Source of the DNA: an uncultured Oscillospiraceae bacterium | GTDB taxonomy: Bacteria; Bacillota; Clostridia; Oscillospirales; Oscillospiraceae | Length of the DNA stretch: 64,000 nucleotides | Reading direction: 5' to 3' | NCBI GenBank assembly: GCA_934623575.1 | Contig: CAKTVL010000001.1 | Span: forward strand, 110,576 to 174,575 | Part shown: one piece after another, positions 16,647 through 25,568 of the stretch | Layout of the letters: the number at the start of each line of letters is the position of its first letter | Position numbering within the stretch: position 1 is the first letter of the stretch | Position numbers and translations under genes: made by a program | The notes under the pieces: model-generated | The model's input: the letters and a program-made list of their open reading frames with translations, nothing else | Told to the model about the DNA's origin: nothing | Databases searched by the model: none

Positions 16647-17750
16647 ATGAAACTTCTCTCCTGGTGCCGCGCCAACGCCATGCCGGTGATCGCCGTGCTG
16701 GCCGCCGCGGTCACAGCCCTGTTCGTGCCGCCGGACGCGGCCTATCTGGGCTATTACGACGTCAAGACCCTCTCCTGCCTGTTCTGCGTGCTGGCGGTGG
16801 TGTGCGCCCTGCGGGGCGCGGGGCTGTTCCCCGCCCTGGCCCAGAAGCTGTTGCGCGTGTTCCGCACCGCCCGCAGCGTGGTGGTCGCCCTGGTGCTCAT
16901 CACCCTGCTGGGCTCCATGCTGCTGACCAACGACACGGCGCTGCTGACCTTCCTGCCCCTGAGCTGGTTCGTGCTGGAGGGCGCGGGCCAGACCAAATAC
17001 GCGGCGCTGACCTTCATCCTGCAAAACTGCGCCGCCAACCTGGGCGGCATGCTCACCCCCTTCGGCAACCCCCAGAACCTGTATCTCTACAACCACTACG
17101 CCATCCCCAGCGGCGAATTCTTCGCCATCATGCTGCCGCCCTTCCTGCTGTCCACCGCGTTGATCCTGCTGTGCTGCCTGCTGGTCCGGCCGGAGCCCCT
17201 TACGGTGCCCCGCCAGGCAGCCTCCCTGGACAAGCGCCGCTCGGTCATGTACGGCCTGCTGTTCTGCGTGGCGGTGGCCATGGTACTGCGGGGCATCCCC
17301 TACTGGGCGGGGCTGCTGCTGATCACGGCGGCGCTGCTGGTGCTGGACCGCCGCGCCCTGCTGGGCGTGGACTATGGCCTGCTGGTGACCTTCGCGGCCT
17401 TCTTCACCTTCTCCGGCAACATGGCCCGGATCCAGCCGGTCTGCGCCCTGTTCCGCCGGCTGCTCTCCCACGGCGTCATGCCGGTGGCCGCCCTGACCAG
17501 CCAGGTCATCAGCAACGTTCCGGCGGCCATCCTGCTGAGCCGGTTCACCGACGACTACCGCGGCCTGCTGGTGGGCGTCAACATCGGCGGCGCGGGCACG
17601 CTGGTGGCCTCTCTGGCCAGCCTGATCACCTTCCGGGAGTACACCCGGCACGTCCAGGGGCAGAACGGCCGCTTCCTGGCGCTGTTCTCCGCCATCAGCT
17701 TCGGCTTCCTGGCCGTGCTGCTGGCCGCCATGGCCCTTATATCCCACTGA
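16647..17750 (+). CDS. SLC13/ArsB-like (DASS) anion permease
   Basis: A 367-aa membrane protein with about ten hydrophobic segments and the ion-transporter superfamily features LLGSMLLTNDTALLTFLPLS and NLGGMLTPFGNPQN. The second is the substrate-loop sequence typical of citrate/arsenite permease-type carriers. A second inverted-half equivalent is SQVISNVPAAILLS and NIGGAGTLVASLAS. The substrate is probably a carboxylate or other anion. GAGG lies 8 nt upstream of the ATG at 16647. It is followed 60 nt later by an AEC transporter on the same strand. Confidence 0.85.
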   Translation: MKLLSWCRANAMPVIAVLAAAVTALFVPPDAAYLGYYDVKTLSCLFCVLAVVCALRGAGLFPALAQKLLRVFRTARSVVVALVLITLLGSMLLTNDTALLTFLPLSWFVLEGAGQTKYAALTFILQNCAANLGGMLTPFGNPQNLYLYNHYAIPSGEFFAIMLPPFLLSTALILLCCLLVRPEPLTVPRQAASLDKRRSVMYGLLFCVAVAMVLRGIPYWAGLLLITAALLVLDRRALLGVDYGLLVTFAAFFTFSGNMARIQPVCALFRRLLSHGVMPVAALTSQVISNVPAAILLSRFTDDYRGLLVGVNIGGAGTLVASLASLITFREYTRHVQGQNGRFLALFSAISFGFLAVLLAAMALISH

Positions 17751-17810
17751 ATCCCCGCGCTTTGCGCATCCGCGCCGCTTCCCGGTGTCCGGAAAAGGAG
17801 GTATCGCCCC

Positions 17811-18752
17811 ATGTTCGACAGCCTGCAAGTCTGCTTCAACGCCATCGTGCCCCTGTTTCTGCTCATGGGGCTGGGCTACGGGGCCAAATGCCTGGGCGCC
17901 ATCCGCGTGGAGGACGTCCCCTGGCTGAACAAGCTGGCCTTCCGCTATTTCATGCCGGTGATGCTGTTCTGGAACCTGTACACCTCCTCCCTGGACCACG
18001 CCGTGCAGCCCAGGCTGCTGCTGTACGCCGTGGCGGCCACGCTGGTGATGTACGGGCTGTCCCTGGCCATCGTCCTGCCCACCGAGAAGGACCCGGAGAA
18101 GCAGGGCGTCAAGATCCAGGGCATGTACCGCAGCAACCTGGCCATCATCGGCCTGCCCCTGGCCACCGCGCTGGTGCCCGGCGCGGACATGGGGCCGGTG
18201 GCCATGCTGGCCGCCACGGTGGTCCCCCTGTTCAACGCGCTGGCGGTGCTGACCCTGACCCTCTTCCACGGGGAGAAGCTCCCCACCGGCAAACTCATCC
18301 GGATGATCCTGACCAACCCCCTGATCCTGGGCTCCGCCGCGGGACTGCTGTTTCTGTTCACCGGCTGGACGCTGCCCACCGCGCTGGAGTCGGCGGTGCA
18401 TCAGGTGGCCAACATGACCAGTCCCCTGCTGCTGTTCCTGCTGGGGGCGTTCTTCCGGTTCAGCGGCCTGCGGCGGTATAAAAAGGACCTGATCCAGGTC
18501 TGCGTGGTGCGGCTGCTGGTCATGCCCGCCCTGCTGCTGACAGCGGGCTATCTGCTGGGCATCCGGGACGCGGGCTTCGCCGGGCTCATCAGCGTGTTCG
18601 CCAGCGCCACCGCCATCGCCTCCTTCACCATGACCCAGCAGATGGGCGGCGACGCGGAGCTCGCCGGCGACATCGTGGTGTCCACCAGCGCCCTGTGCAT
18701 CATCACCATGTTCGCCTGGTCGGTGCTGTTCAGATCCCTGGGCGCCTTCTGA
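17811..18752 (+). CDS. AEC-family transporter
   Basis: A 313-aa auxin-efflux-carrier family protein with about ten membrane segments. Family features include PLFLLMGLGYGAKCLG near the N terminus, NKLAFRYFMPVMLFWNL, YRSNLAIIGLPLATAL and, in the second half, ATAIASFTMTQQMGGDAELAG near the end. Bacterial members export or import malate, malonate and similar acids. AAAAGGAGG lies 7 nt ahead of the ATG. It probably shares a transcript with the SLC13-like carrier, forming a two-carrier organic-acid unit. Confidence 0.9.
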   Translation: MFDSLQVCFNAIVPLFLLMGLGYGAKCLGAIRVEDVPWLNKLAFRYFMPVMLFWNLYTSSLDHAVQPRLLLYAVAATLVMYGLSLAIVLPTEKDPEKQGVKIQGMYRSNLAIIGLPLATALVPGADMGPVAMLAATVVPLFNALAVLTLTLFHGEKLPTGKLIRMILTNPLILGSAAGLLFLFTGWTLPTALESAVHQVANMTSPLLLFLLGAFFRFSGLRRYKKDLIQVCVVRLLVMPALLLTAGYLLGIRDAGFAGLISVFASATAIASFTMTQQMGGDAELAGDIVVSTSALCIITMFAWSVLFRSLGAF

Positions 18753-18810
18753 CCCCGCGCACGCCAGTCCGGGATAGGTACACCCCCGGCAAACCGCAGC
18801 AGACAAATGA

Positions 18811-18843
18811 AAAACCGACGGCTGACGCCGTCGGTTTTTTCGT
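18811..18843. terminator. Terminator between AEC and VTT genes
   Basis: AAAACCGACGGC / GCCGTCGGTTTTTT stem with a 5-nt loop, between convergent genes. Confidence 0.88.
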
Positions 18844-18844
18844 C

Positions 18845-19624
18845 CTATTCGGTTTTCCCGTCCTGACCGGGTATCTCCTTCCGGTCTGCCGTCTCTATCG
18901 GACCGGCAGCCTTCTCCGCGCCGCCGTCCTTTTTCGTCTCATGCCGCCGGCACACGGCGCGGTAGATCACATACCCCGCTCCGGCCACCGCCAGCGCGAT
19001 GGCAAAGGCGATGATGGCCGTTCGGTAGTTCTGCTCCCCCAGGGCGCTGCCGCCCACGGTGGAGGTGATGATAGAGGGCAGCCGCCCCACCGTGGCGATC
19101 AGCAGCCACGTTTTCCAGGGCAGGTCCGTCAGCCCCGCAAAATAGCACAGCAGGTCCTTGGGCGTTCCCGGCACGGTGAAGATCAGCCAGAACAGCGCCG
19201 TCCGCTTGGGCGAGGTGTGCAGCAGGAAGTGCAGCTTCTCCAGCTTGTCCGCCGGGAAGAACACCTCCACCAGGCTGCGGCCCCAGCGCCGCACCAGCGC
19301 AAACACCGCCACGCTGCCCAGCACCGCTCCCGCCAGGCACAGCGCCGTGCCCTGCCACGCCCCGAAGGCGTAGCCTCCGGCGATCTCCAGCGGCTCGCCG
19401 GGGATGATGGCCACCAGCACCTGCAGGAACACCATGGCCACATAGGCCAGCGGCCCCCACGCGCCGTGGCCGTCCACCCACGCGCGGAACTGCTCCGGCT
19501 GCTTGGCGAAGCGGACCATGGGCCGCCCCACGAACCAGGCCAGCGCCGCCGACAGCAGCACGAATATCACGATGGCCAGCAGCGACAGTCCCTTTTTCTG
19601 TTTGTCGGTAAGCGTGCGTTTCAC
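18845..19624 (-). CDS. TVP38/TMEM64 (VTT/DedA) family membrane protein
   Basis: A 259-aa VTT-domain protein. The core reads VAIIPGEPLEIAGGYAFGAWQGTALCLAGAVLGSVAVFALVRRWG, typical of SNARE-associated/DedA proteins, with FTVPGTPKDLLCYFAGLT further on. Relatives are lipid scramblases or flippases (undecaprenyl phosphate, phospholipids). The start is GTG at 19624 with GAGAGGAGG 6 nt upstream. The C-terminal 40 residues are charged and probably cytosolic. Confidence 0.9.
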   Translation of the reverse strand: MKRTLTDKQKKGLSLLAIVIFVLLSAALAWFVGRPMVRFAKQPEQFRAWVDGHGAWGPLAYVAMVFLQVLVAIIPGEPLEIAGGYAFGAWQGTALCLAGAVLGSVAVFALVRRWGRSLVEVFFPADKLEKLHFLLHTSPKRTALFWLIFTVPGTPKDLLCYFAGLTDLPWKTWLLIATVGRLPSIITSTVGGSALGEQNYRTAIIAFAIALAVAGAGYVIYRAVCRRHETKKDGGAEKAAGPIETADRKEIPGQDGKTE

Positions 19625-19794
19625 GGCGGTCCTCCTCTCTTGCTACAGGCAGGATACCACGATTTTCCGCAAATCATGTGAACGAAAGATAAAGATTTCC
19701 TTAACGCGGGAGAAACCGGCTTCAGTCAACCGCTTTTCTCATGCTTTCTCATGCTTTCTTAGATGCAGTCAACACCGTTTTTCGTCTGTTTTCG

Positions 19795-21048
19795 TCACTC
19801 GTGGGTGTGTACGTTGATGAATTCCGCCTTCAATTTGGAGTACAGGATGGTCTGGCTGCTGTACAGTCCGCAGTAGCCGGAGAGCAGATAACTCAGCGTA
19901 CAGGCCGCCGCAAAGTACAGCAAACCCTCTGCTCCAAACAGTTCTATGCTCAGCACCACCGAGGCCAGCGGGCAGTTGACCGCGCCGCAGAACACCGCCA
20001 CCAGGCCGATGGCGGCGGCAAACGCGGGGGACAGTCCCAGCAGCCCGCCGAACACGCAGCCGAAGGTGGCGCCCACGAAGAACGACGGCACCACCTCGCC
20101 GCCCTTGAAGCCGCAGCCGATGGTCACAGCGGTAAAGGCCAGCTTTATCAGCCACGCCCAGTCCGCCGCCTGGCCCTCAAGAGCCCGCTGCACCACGTCC
20201 ATGCCCGCGCCGTTGTAGTCCGTGGTGCCCAGGGCCAGCGTGGCGGCGATGATGATCACGCCGCCCGCCGCCGCCCGCAGGAACGGGTCCTTCAGCGTCC
20301 GGGCCGCCAGACGCTCGGTGACGTGCAGCCCGCGGCAGAACAGGATGCTCACTATGGCGCAGCCCACGGCCAGCAGCGCCGTCAGCCCCAGCACGGGCCA
20401 GCTCAGCGCCGGCATGGCCACCGTGAAGCGGGTGGGCTCCACGCCCATCAGCAGCGCGATATAGTACCCGGTCAGCGAGGCGGTGAGGCAGGGCAGCAGC
20501 CCCGCGTAGTACAGCACGCCCACACTGATGACCTCCAGGGCGAAGATGGTGGCGGTCAGCGGTGTGCCGAACAGGGCGGCGAACACGCCGCTCATGCCGC
20601 ACAGCGTGGCCAGGGGCAGATCCTTCTCTCCCAGGCGCAGCAGCGTGCCGGTGCGGTAGCCGATGCCGCCGCCGATCTGCAGCGCCGCGCCCTCGCGGCC
20701 GGCGCTGCCGCCGCACAGATGGGTGATGACCGTGGACACGAAGATCAGCGGCACCAGCAGCGTGGGGACCTTCTTGCCGAAGTGGACGGACTCGATGACC
20801 GCGTTGGTCCCGGCTCCCTCCAGACGGCACAGCTTGTACAGCCCGACGATGATCACGCCGCCCAGGGGCAGCAGGTACAGTATCCACGGGTGCGCCAGGC
20901 GCACATTGGTGGCGTAGCTCACGCCCAGGTGGAACGCCGCGCCCACAAAGCCGCCTACGCCGCCCACCAGGGCGCCCACGGCCAGCCATTTCACCAACGC
21001 CTTCACATACAGCCCCATGTGCTGCGCCCGCACCTTCACTCTCTCCAT
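19795..21048 (-). CDS. ClC-family chloride channel/transporter
   Basis: A 417-aa ClC protein. The selectivity-filter signatures are present: CGGSAGREGAALQIGGGIG with the gating glutamate, GCGFKGGEVVPSFFVGATFG, and CGAVNCPLASVVLSIELFG. The GREGA variant in place of GREGP and the short length suggest a prokaryotic exchanger. No cytosolic CBS domain is present. GGGAGG lies 9 nt upstream of the ATG at 21048; the extra 27 codons upstream look non-coding. The role is probably Cl-/H+ exchange in acid stress; fluoride export is less likely. Confidence 0.92.
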   Translation of the reverse strand: MERVKVRAQHMGLYVKALVKWLAVGALVGGVGGFVGAAFHLGVSYATNVRLAHPWILYLLPLGGVIIVGLYKLCRLEGAGTNAVIESVHFGKKVPTLLVPLIFVSTVITHLCGGSAGREGAALQIGGGIGYRTGTLLRLGEKDLPLATLCGMSGVFAALFGTPLTATIFALEVISVGVLYYAGLLPCLTASLTGYYIALLMGVEPTRFTVAMPALSWPVLGLTALLAVGCAIVSILFCRGLHVTERLAARTLKDPFLRAAAGGVIIIAATLALGTTDYNGAGMDVVQRALEGQAADWAWLIKLAFTAVTIGCGFKGGEVVPSFFVGATFGCVFGGLLGLSPAFAAAIGLVAVFCGAVNCPLASVVLSIELFGAEGLLYFAAACTLSYLLSGYCGLYSSQTILYSKLKAEFINVHTHE

Positions 21049-21220
21049 GCTCTCTATCCTCCCGTATGCGCCGACCTGCCGGGCAGCGCATATCTTTAGC
21101 GTTCTCTTTGCAGACGGATATTGTACCATCTATGCTCCGGCGTGTCAAATGGCGGTGCTCGGCCCCGGCGCAAAGGCTGAAAATTTTTCAGTTTATCTGA
21201 CTTTTTTTCATTTTTGCTGT

Positions 21221-21248
21221 TGATTCTGCCGTAGCTTTGCCGTATACT
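21221..21248 (+). promoter_or_regulatory. Promoter of serC
   Basis: TTGATT, 16-nt spacer, TATACT, about 70 nt upstream of the serC ATG. Confidence 0.65.
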
Positions 21249-21316
21249 ATAAGTACCGATTGTCACCGTGTACAAAATATATACCGGATGACCATTACGA
21301 ACAGGAGGAAAACCAC

Positions 21317-22405
21317 ATGAAATACGGTCGTACTTTTAATTTCTCCGCCGGTCCCGCCATGATGCCGGAGCCCGTGCTGGAGGAGATCCGCGATGAGATG
21401 ATGAACTACCGCGGCAGCGGTATGTGCGTCATGGAGATGAGCCACCGCTCCAAGGTGTTCCAGCAGATCATCGACGAGGCCGAGGCCGACCTGCGCGAGC
21501 TGATGAACATCCCCGACAACTACAAGGTGCTGTTCATTCAGGGCGGCGCCACCCTGCAGTTCGCTGCCGTGGCATGGAACCTGATGAAGAACGGCAAGGC
21601 CGTGTACATCGAGACGGGTGCCTGGTCCAAGAAGGCCATTGCCGAGGCCAAGAAGTACGGCGAGGTCATCGTGGCCGCCTCCTCCAAGGATAAGAATTAC
21701 AGCTACATTCCCGACTGCTCCGATCTGGACATTCCCGAGGATACCGACTACGTCTACATCTGCGAGAACGAGACGATCCACGGCGTCACCTGGAACAAGC
21801 TGCCCAACACCAAGGGTCACGTTCTGGTGTCCGACCAGTCCTCCATGTTCCTCAGCAAGCCCTGCAACGTCTCCGACTACGGCATGATCTACGCCGGCGT
21901 GCAGAAGAACGTGGGCCCCGCCGGCATGGTGGTGGTCATCATCCGCGAGGATCTGATCCGCGAGGACATCGACCCCAAGATGCCCATCTACATGAGCTAC
22001 AAGACCCAGGCCGACAACGGCTCCATGTACAACACCCCCAACTGCTGGGCCATCTACTGCTGCGGCAAGGTGTTCAAGTATCTGAAGAGCATCGGCGGCC
22101 TGGAGGAGATGCACAAGCGCAACCTGGCCAAGGCCAAGGTCATCTATGACTTCCTGGATTCCTCCAAGATGTTCAAGGGCACTGTGGAGCCGGAGTTCCG
22201 CAGCCTGATGAACATCCCCTTCGTCACCGGCAGCGCCGAGCTGGACGCCGAGGTCGTGGCTGCCACCAAGGCTGCCGGCTATGACAACCTGAAGGGCCAC
22301 AAGTCCGTGGGCGGCCTGCGCGCCTCCGTCTACAACGCCATGCCCATCGAGGGTGCCCAGGCGCTGGTGGAGTTCCTGAAGAAGTTCGAGGCCGAGCACA
22401 AGTAA
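21317..22405 (+). CDS. serC: Phosphoserine aminotransferase
   Basis: A 362-aa class-V PLP aminotransferase that makes 3-phosphoserine from 3-phosphohydroxypyruvate with glutamate as donor. It has the N-terminal FNFSAGPAMMP signature, FIQGGATLQFAAV, SDQSSMFLS, and the PLP lysine in YAGVQKNVGPAG. C-terminal GGLRASVYNAMP binds substrate phosphate. AGGAGG is 8 nt before the ATG at 21317. It forms a serine-biosynthesis unit with serA, 85 nt downstream. Confidence 0.96.
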   Translation: MKYGRTFNFSAGPAMMPEPVLEEIRDEMMNYRGSGMCVMEMSHRSKVFQQIIDEAEADLRELMNIPDNYKVLFIQGGATLQFAAVAWNLMKNGKAVYIETGAWSKKAIAEAKKYGEVIVAASSKDKNYSYIPDCSDLDIPEDTDYVYICENETIHGVTWNKLPNTKGHVLVSDQSSMFLSKPCNVSDYGMIYAGVQKNVGPAGMVVVIIREDLIREDIDPKMPIYMSYKTQADNGSMYNTPNCWAIYCCGKVFKYLKSIGGLEEMHKRNLAKAKVIYDFLDSSKMFKGTVEPEFRSLMNIPFVTGSAELDAEVVAATKAAGYDNLKGHKSVGGLRASVYNAMPIEGAQALVEFLKKFEAEHK

Positions 22406-22414
22406 CAACCTTGT

Positions 22415-22441
22415 AGGGGCGGACGACCCTGTCCGCCCCTT
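22415..22441. repeat. Hairpin between serC and serA
   Basis: AGGGGCGGAC / GTCCGCCCCT perfect inverted repeat with a 7-nt loop. There are too few T's for a good terminator. It may be an intergenic repeat copy or mRNA stabiliser; serA lies within the same transcript. Confidence 0.5.
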
Positions 22442-22490
22442 TACCGACAAATTCCGACAACAAATCATATTTTAAAAGGAGAGTATTACC

Positions 22491-23396
22491 ATGCGTATTC
22501 TTGTTACCGACGGTATGGATAAGACCGCTATGGCGGAGCTGCGCGAGATGGGCCATGAGGTCGTAGAGCAGTTCTACGAGCCCGATCAGCTGGGCAAAGC
22601 CCTGCGTGATTTCGACGTGGTGGTCGTTCGCTCCAAGACCAAGGTCCGCGCCAACCACATCGACGAGGCCAAGGGCAGCCAGCTGAAGCTGATCATCCGC
22701 GGCGGCGTGGGCGTGGACAACATCGATGTGGACTATGCCAAGGCCAACGGCATCGACGTGAAGAACACCCCCAAGGCGTCCTCCCAGTCTGTGGCGGAGC
22801 TGGCCATGGGCCACATGTTCTCCTGCGCCCGCTACATCTCCATCGCCGGCCACACCATGCGTGAGGACAAGTGGGAGAAGAAGGCTTACGGCAAGGGCAT
22901 CGAGCTGCAGGGCAAGACCCTGGGCATCGTGGGCTTCGGCCGCATCGGCCAGCACCTGGGTGTGATGGCCAAGGCCATCGGCATGAAGGTCGTGGCCTTC
23001 GACATCTTCCACATCCCCGGCATCGAGGAGCAGCTGGGCATCCCCTATGTGGAGATGGACGAGCTGCTGGCCATGTCCGACTTCGTGTCCGTCCACGCTC
23101 CCGCAGTGGACGGCGGCGCTCTGATCTCCGCTGAGAACATCGCCAAGATGAAGGACGGCGTCGTCATCATCAACACCTCCCGCGGCACCAACGTGGACGA
23201 GGCCGCCCTGCTGGCCGCTCTGGAGTCCGGCAAGGTCCGCGCCGCCGGCCTGGACGTCTATGCCGACGAGCCCGCCTCCAACAAGGCGCTATACAGCCAC
23301 CCCATGGTGTCCTGCACGCCCCACATCGGCGCTGCCACCAACGAGGCCCAGAAGCGCATCGGCGCGGAGATCGTGGACATCATCAAGGCCATGTGA
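22491..23396 (+). CDS. serA: D-3-phosphoglycerate dehydrogenase, short form
   Basis: A 301-aa D-isomer-specific 2-hydroxyacid dehydrogenase, the first enzyme of serine synthesis. The NAD site is GIVGFGRIGQHLG with the acidic residue in VVAFD. The catalytic triad is visible as Arg in INTSRGTNVDE or RGGVGVDN, Glu in DEP, and His in TPHIGAAT. It lacks the ACT regulatory domain of long SerA proteins, so serine feedback through ACT is not expected. Position behind serC supports this assignment over other 2-hydroxyacid dehydrogenases. A terminator follows. Confidence 0.93.
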   Translation: MRILVTDGMDKTAMAELREMGHEVVEQFYEPDQLGKALRDFDVVVVRSKTKVRANHIDEAKGSQLKLIIRGGVGVDNIDVDYAKANGIDVKNTPKASSQSVAELAMGHMFSCARYISIAGHTMREDKWEKKAYGKGIELQGKTLGIVGFGRIGQHLGVMAKAIGMKVVAFDIFHIPGIEEQLGIPYVEMDELLAMSDFVSVHAPAVDGGALISAENIAKMKDGVVIINTSRGTNVDEAALLAALESGKVRAAGLDVYADEPASNKALYSHPMVSCTPHIGAATNEAQKRIGAEIVDIIKAM

Positions 23397-23417
23397 CCCA
23401 GCGCTTGCAAAAGCACA

Positions 23418-23452
23418 AAAGAGAGACCGCGAAAGCGGTCTCTCTTTTTGCT
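23418..23452 (+). terminator. Terminator after serA
   Basis: AAAGAGAGACCGC / GCGGTCTCTCTTT stem with a 4-nt loop and T-run. Confidence 0.9.
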
Positions 23453-23476
23453 GTCCGGTTTTGTGCGGCGCGCCGG

Positions 23477-24016
23477 TCACAGGACGTTCTCCGCGCTGCC
23501 GAAGATGTCCTTCCAGGTGGCGTCCACCTTGGCGCTCTCGGACTCTGCCAGCGCCGTGTCGTCGTTGGTGGTCTGGCCCAGGATCAGCAGGGCCACATAG
23601 TTCCCGTTGACGAACAGCCGCGCCTGCTGCACCGTGGGCACATTCATATTGTACAGCTTGGTGTAGTCCAGCACCTGCTGATAGCGCTCGCGGAGCAGCG
23701 TCGCCGCCGTTTCGGCATAGCCGTCCTTCACCTTCAGCACCACCGCCGTGCGGGGGTCCACCGCGCTGACGGAGGCACAGTCGGCCACCCAGTCCTCCAC
23801 CTGCGCCATGTCAAGGCCATAATAGTTGGCCATGTAGTCGGCGTCCTCCTGTGCGTCGCAGCCGTAGCTGTCGCCCAGCGCTTCCTTCAGCTTGTCCACG
23901 AGCTGCTGCGCCGTCAGATCCACGTCGCCGCCGCTGTTGTCTTCCTGCTTGCTGCCGCAGGCCGCCAGAGAGAGCACCATCACCAGTGCCAGCACGGCGC
24001 ACACAAATTTCTTCAT
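23477..24016 (-). CDS. DUF4358 lipoprotein
   Basis: A 179-aa lipoprotein: signal peptide with lipobox SLAAC at residues 16-20, an acidic linker, then the DUF4358 domain. Recognisable parts are LTAQQLVDKLKEAL, an MANYYGLDMAQVEDWVADCA block, and RTAVVLKVKDGYAETAATLLRERYQQVLDY near the middle. The family is common in Clostridia and its function is unknown. AAAGGATG is upstream of the ATG. Confidence 0.88.
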   Translation of the reverse strand: MKKFVCAVLALVMVLSLAACGSKQEDNSGGDVDLTAQQLVDKLKEALGDSYGCDAQEDADYMANYYGLDMAQVEDWVADCASVSAVDPRTAVVLKVKDGYAETAATLLRERYQQVLDYTKLYNMNVPTVQQARLFVNGNYVALLILGQTTNDDTALAESESAKVDATWKDIFGSAENVL

Positions 24017-24146
24017 TGTTCATGCATCCTTTCTTTTCCGGCGCGCGTCCCATGGGAGTGCCGCCGCTTTCGTTGTACATCCCTTAGATGCGCCCGCGCA
24101 GCAAAAGGTTCCCCGATACCAGAAATTTTTATTGTCCGTTTTTCTG

Positions 24147-24187
24147 TACAGTACCTCCTTCATACTGTAGAAAAGCCACGAAGGAGG
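24147..24187 (+). promoter_or_regulatory. Mutually exclusive leader hairpins sequestering a ribosome binding site
   Basis: TACAGTA (24147-24153) and TACTGTA (24163-24169) form a 7-bp stem whose loop is CCTCCTTCA. The same loop, CCTCCTTC (24154-24161), is the exact complement of the ribosome binding site GAAGGAGG (24180-24187). The two hairpins cannot coexist. If transcription starts upstream of 24147, translation of the 29-codon ORF would be folding-controlled. Alternatively the first inverted repeat could be a DNA operator. Confidence 0.55.
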
Positions 24188-24195
24188 ACCATTTT

Positions 24196-24285
24196 ATGGA
24201 AGCCATTACGTTGATCTGCACGGTCTGCGGCGCCGCCGCGCTGTCCCGGACCATCGTCCAGTTTATCGACCATCTGGGCCGGTGA
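24196..24285 (+). CDS. 29-aa hydrophobic small protein
   Basis: A short ORF with an ideal AAGGAGG ribosome binding site 8 nt before the ATG. The peptide has a hydrophobic helix (ITLICTVCGAAALSRTIV) followed by a short polar tail ending FIDHLGR. That size and layout fit small membrane peptides, including holin-like or type I toxins, but I recognise no family. Its ribosome binding site is complementary to a sequence just upstream. It stands between the DUF4358 lipoprotein gene (divergent) and the promoter of the alpha-oxoamine synthase gene. Confidence 0.6.
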   Translation: MEAITLICTVCGAAALSRTIVQFIDHLGR

Positions 24286-24295
24286 TGTTTGGGCG

Positions 24296-24324
24296 TTGAC
24301 AATCGCGCTCTCTGCCTATATAAT
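24296..24324 (+). promoter_or_regulatory. Promoter of the alpha-oxoamine synthase/SDR operon
   Basis: TTGACA, 17-nt spacer, TATAAT: consensus promoter, followed by an AT-rich leader of about 50 nt to the ATG at 24384. Confidence 0.88.
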
Positions 24325-24383
24325 ATTTTCGTCGAAAAAATACAATATCATGTAATATTCTATATTAGTCAGAGAGGCTGCTT

Positions 24384-25568
24384 ATGGACATTTTTGAGAA
24401 GTGCAGCGCCCCGTCCCTGGCCACCGAGCTGAAGGAGAAGGGCGTGTATCCCTACTTTCACGCGCTGCAATCCCGGCAGGACGTGGAGGTGCAGATGGAG
24501 GGCAAGCGCCGCATCATGCTGGGCTCCAACAACTATCTGGGTCTGACCACGGACCCGGAGGTCATCGAGGCCGGCATCAAGGCGCTGGAGCAGTACGGCA
24601 CCGGCTGCTCCGGCTCCCGGTTCCTCAACGGAACGCTGGAGATGCACCTGGAGCTGGAGGACGAGCTGGCCAAATTCCTGCGCAAGCCGGGGGTGGTCAC
24701 CTTCGGCACCGGATTCCAGTCCAACGTGGGCATCATCTCCGCGCTGGTGGGGCGGCACGACTATGTGATCTGTGACCGGGAGAACCACGCCAGCATCTAC
24801 GCCGGGTGCCAGCTGTCCTACGGCAAGATGCTGCGCTATCGCCACAGCGACATGGCGGAGCTGGAGAAGTGCCTGCAGAAGGTGCCGGAGACCGCCGGGG
24901 CGCTGATCGTCACCGACGGCGTGTTCTCCATGGGCGGCGACATCGCCAGGCTGCCGGAGATCTGCACACTGGCCAAAAAGTACGGCGCCCGGGTGATGGT
25001 GGACGACGCCCACGGCCTGGGCGTGCTGGGCGAGGGTGGCCGCGGCACCGCCAGCTATTTCGGTCTGGAGGACCAGGTGGACGTGTACATGGGCACCTTC
25101 TCCAAGTCACTGGCGTCCCTGGGCGGCTATATGGCCGCGTCGGCGGAGGTGGCGGAGTTCGTGCGCCACGCCTCCCGGCCGTTCATCTTTTCGGCGTCCA
25201 CCCCGCCGGCCAACTGCGCCACGGCGCTGGCCGCCCTGCGGAAGCTGGAGGCCCATCCGGAGCTGCCGGAGCGCCTGCGCGCCCTGAGCCTGTACGCCCG
25301 GAAGGGCCTGACGGAGCGGGGCCTGGCCATCCGCCCCTCGGCGCTGGAGGCCCCCACGCCCATCATCCCCATCTACACCTACGAGACGTACCGGACGCTG
25401 CGCGTGGCGGCGGGCATCTACGACCGGGGCGTGTATGTGAACCCCACCCTGCCCCCGGCCACGCCGGAGGGCGAGGCCCTGCTGCGCACCAGCTACATGG
25501 CCACCCACACCGAGGCGCTGCTGGACGAGGCCATGGACATCATCGGGGAGGTGATGGCGAGTGAGTAA
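24384..25568 (+). CDS. Alpha-oxoamine synthase (KBL/BioF/SPT-like PLP enzyme)
   Basis: A 394-aa fold-type I PLP enzyme that condenses an amino acid with an acyl-CoA and loses CO2. Features: SNNYLGLTTDPEV, GTGCSGSRFLNGTLEMHLELE, TGFQSNVG, the PLP aspartate in VDDAHGLGVLGEGGRG, and the Schiff-base lysine in MGTFSKSLASLGGY. It would be named glycine C-acetyltransferase or 8-amino-7-oxononanoate synthase by default. However, no threonine dehydrogenase or bio genes are near. It overlaps an SDR gene by 8 nt, an arrangement that fits serine palmitoyltransferase- or cysteate acyltransferase-like enzymes with their ketoreductase. Confidence 0.88.
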   Translation: MDIFEKCSAPSLATELKEKGVYPYFHALQSRQDVEVQMEGKRRIMLGSNNYLGLTTDPEVIEAGIKALEQYGTGCSGSRFLNGTLEMHLELEDELAKFLRKPGVVTFGTGFQSNVGIISALVGRHDYVICDRENHASIYAGCQLSYGKMLRYRHSDMAELEKCLQKVPETAGALIVTDGVFSMGGDIARLPEICTLAKKYGARVMVDDAHGLGVLGEGGRGTASYFGLEDQVDVYMGTFSKSLASLGGYMAASAEVAEFVRHASRPFIFSASTPPANCATALAALRKLEAHPELPERLRALSLYARKGLTERGLAIRPSALEAPTPIIPIYTYETYRTLRVAAGIYDRGVYVNPTLPPATPEGEALLRTSYMATHTEALLDEAMDIIGEVMASE

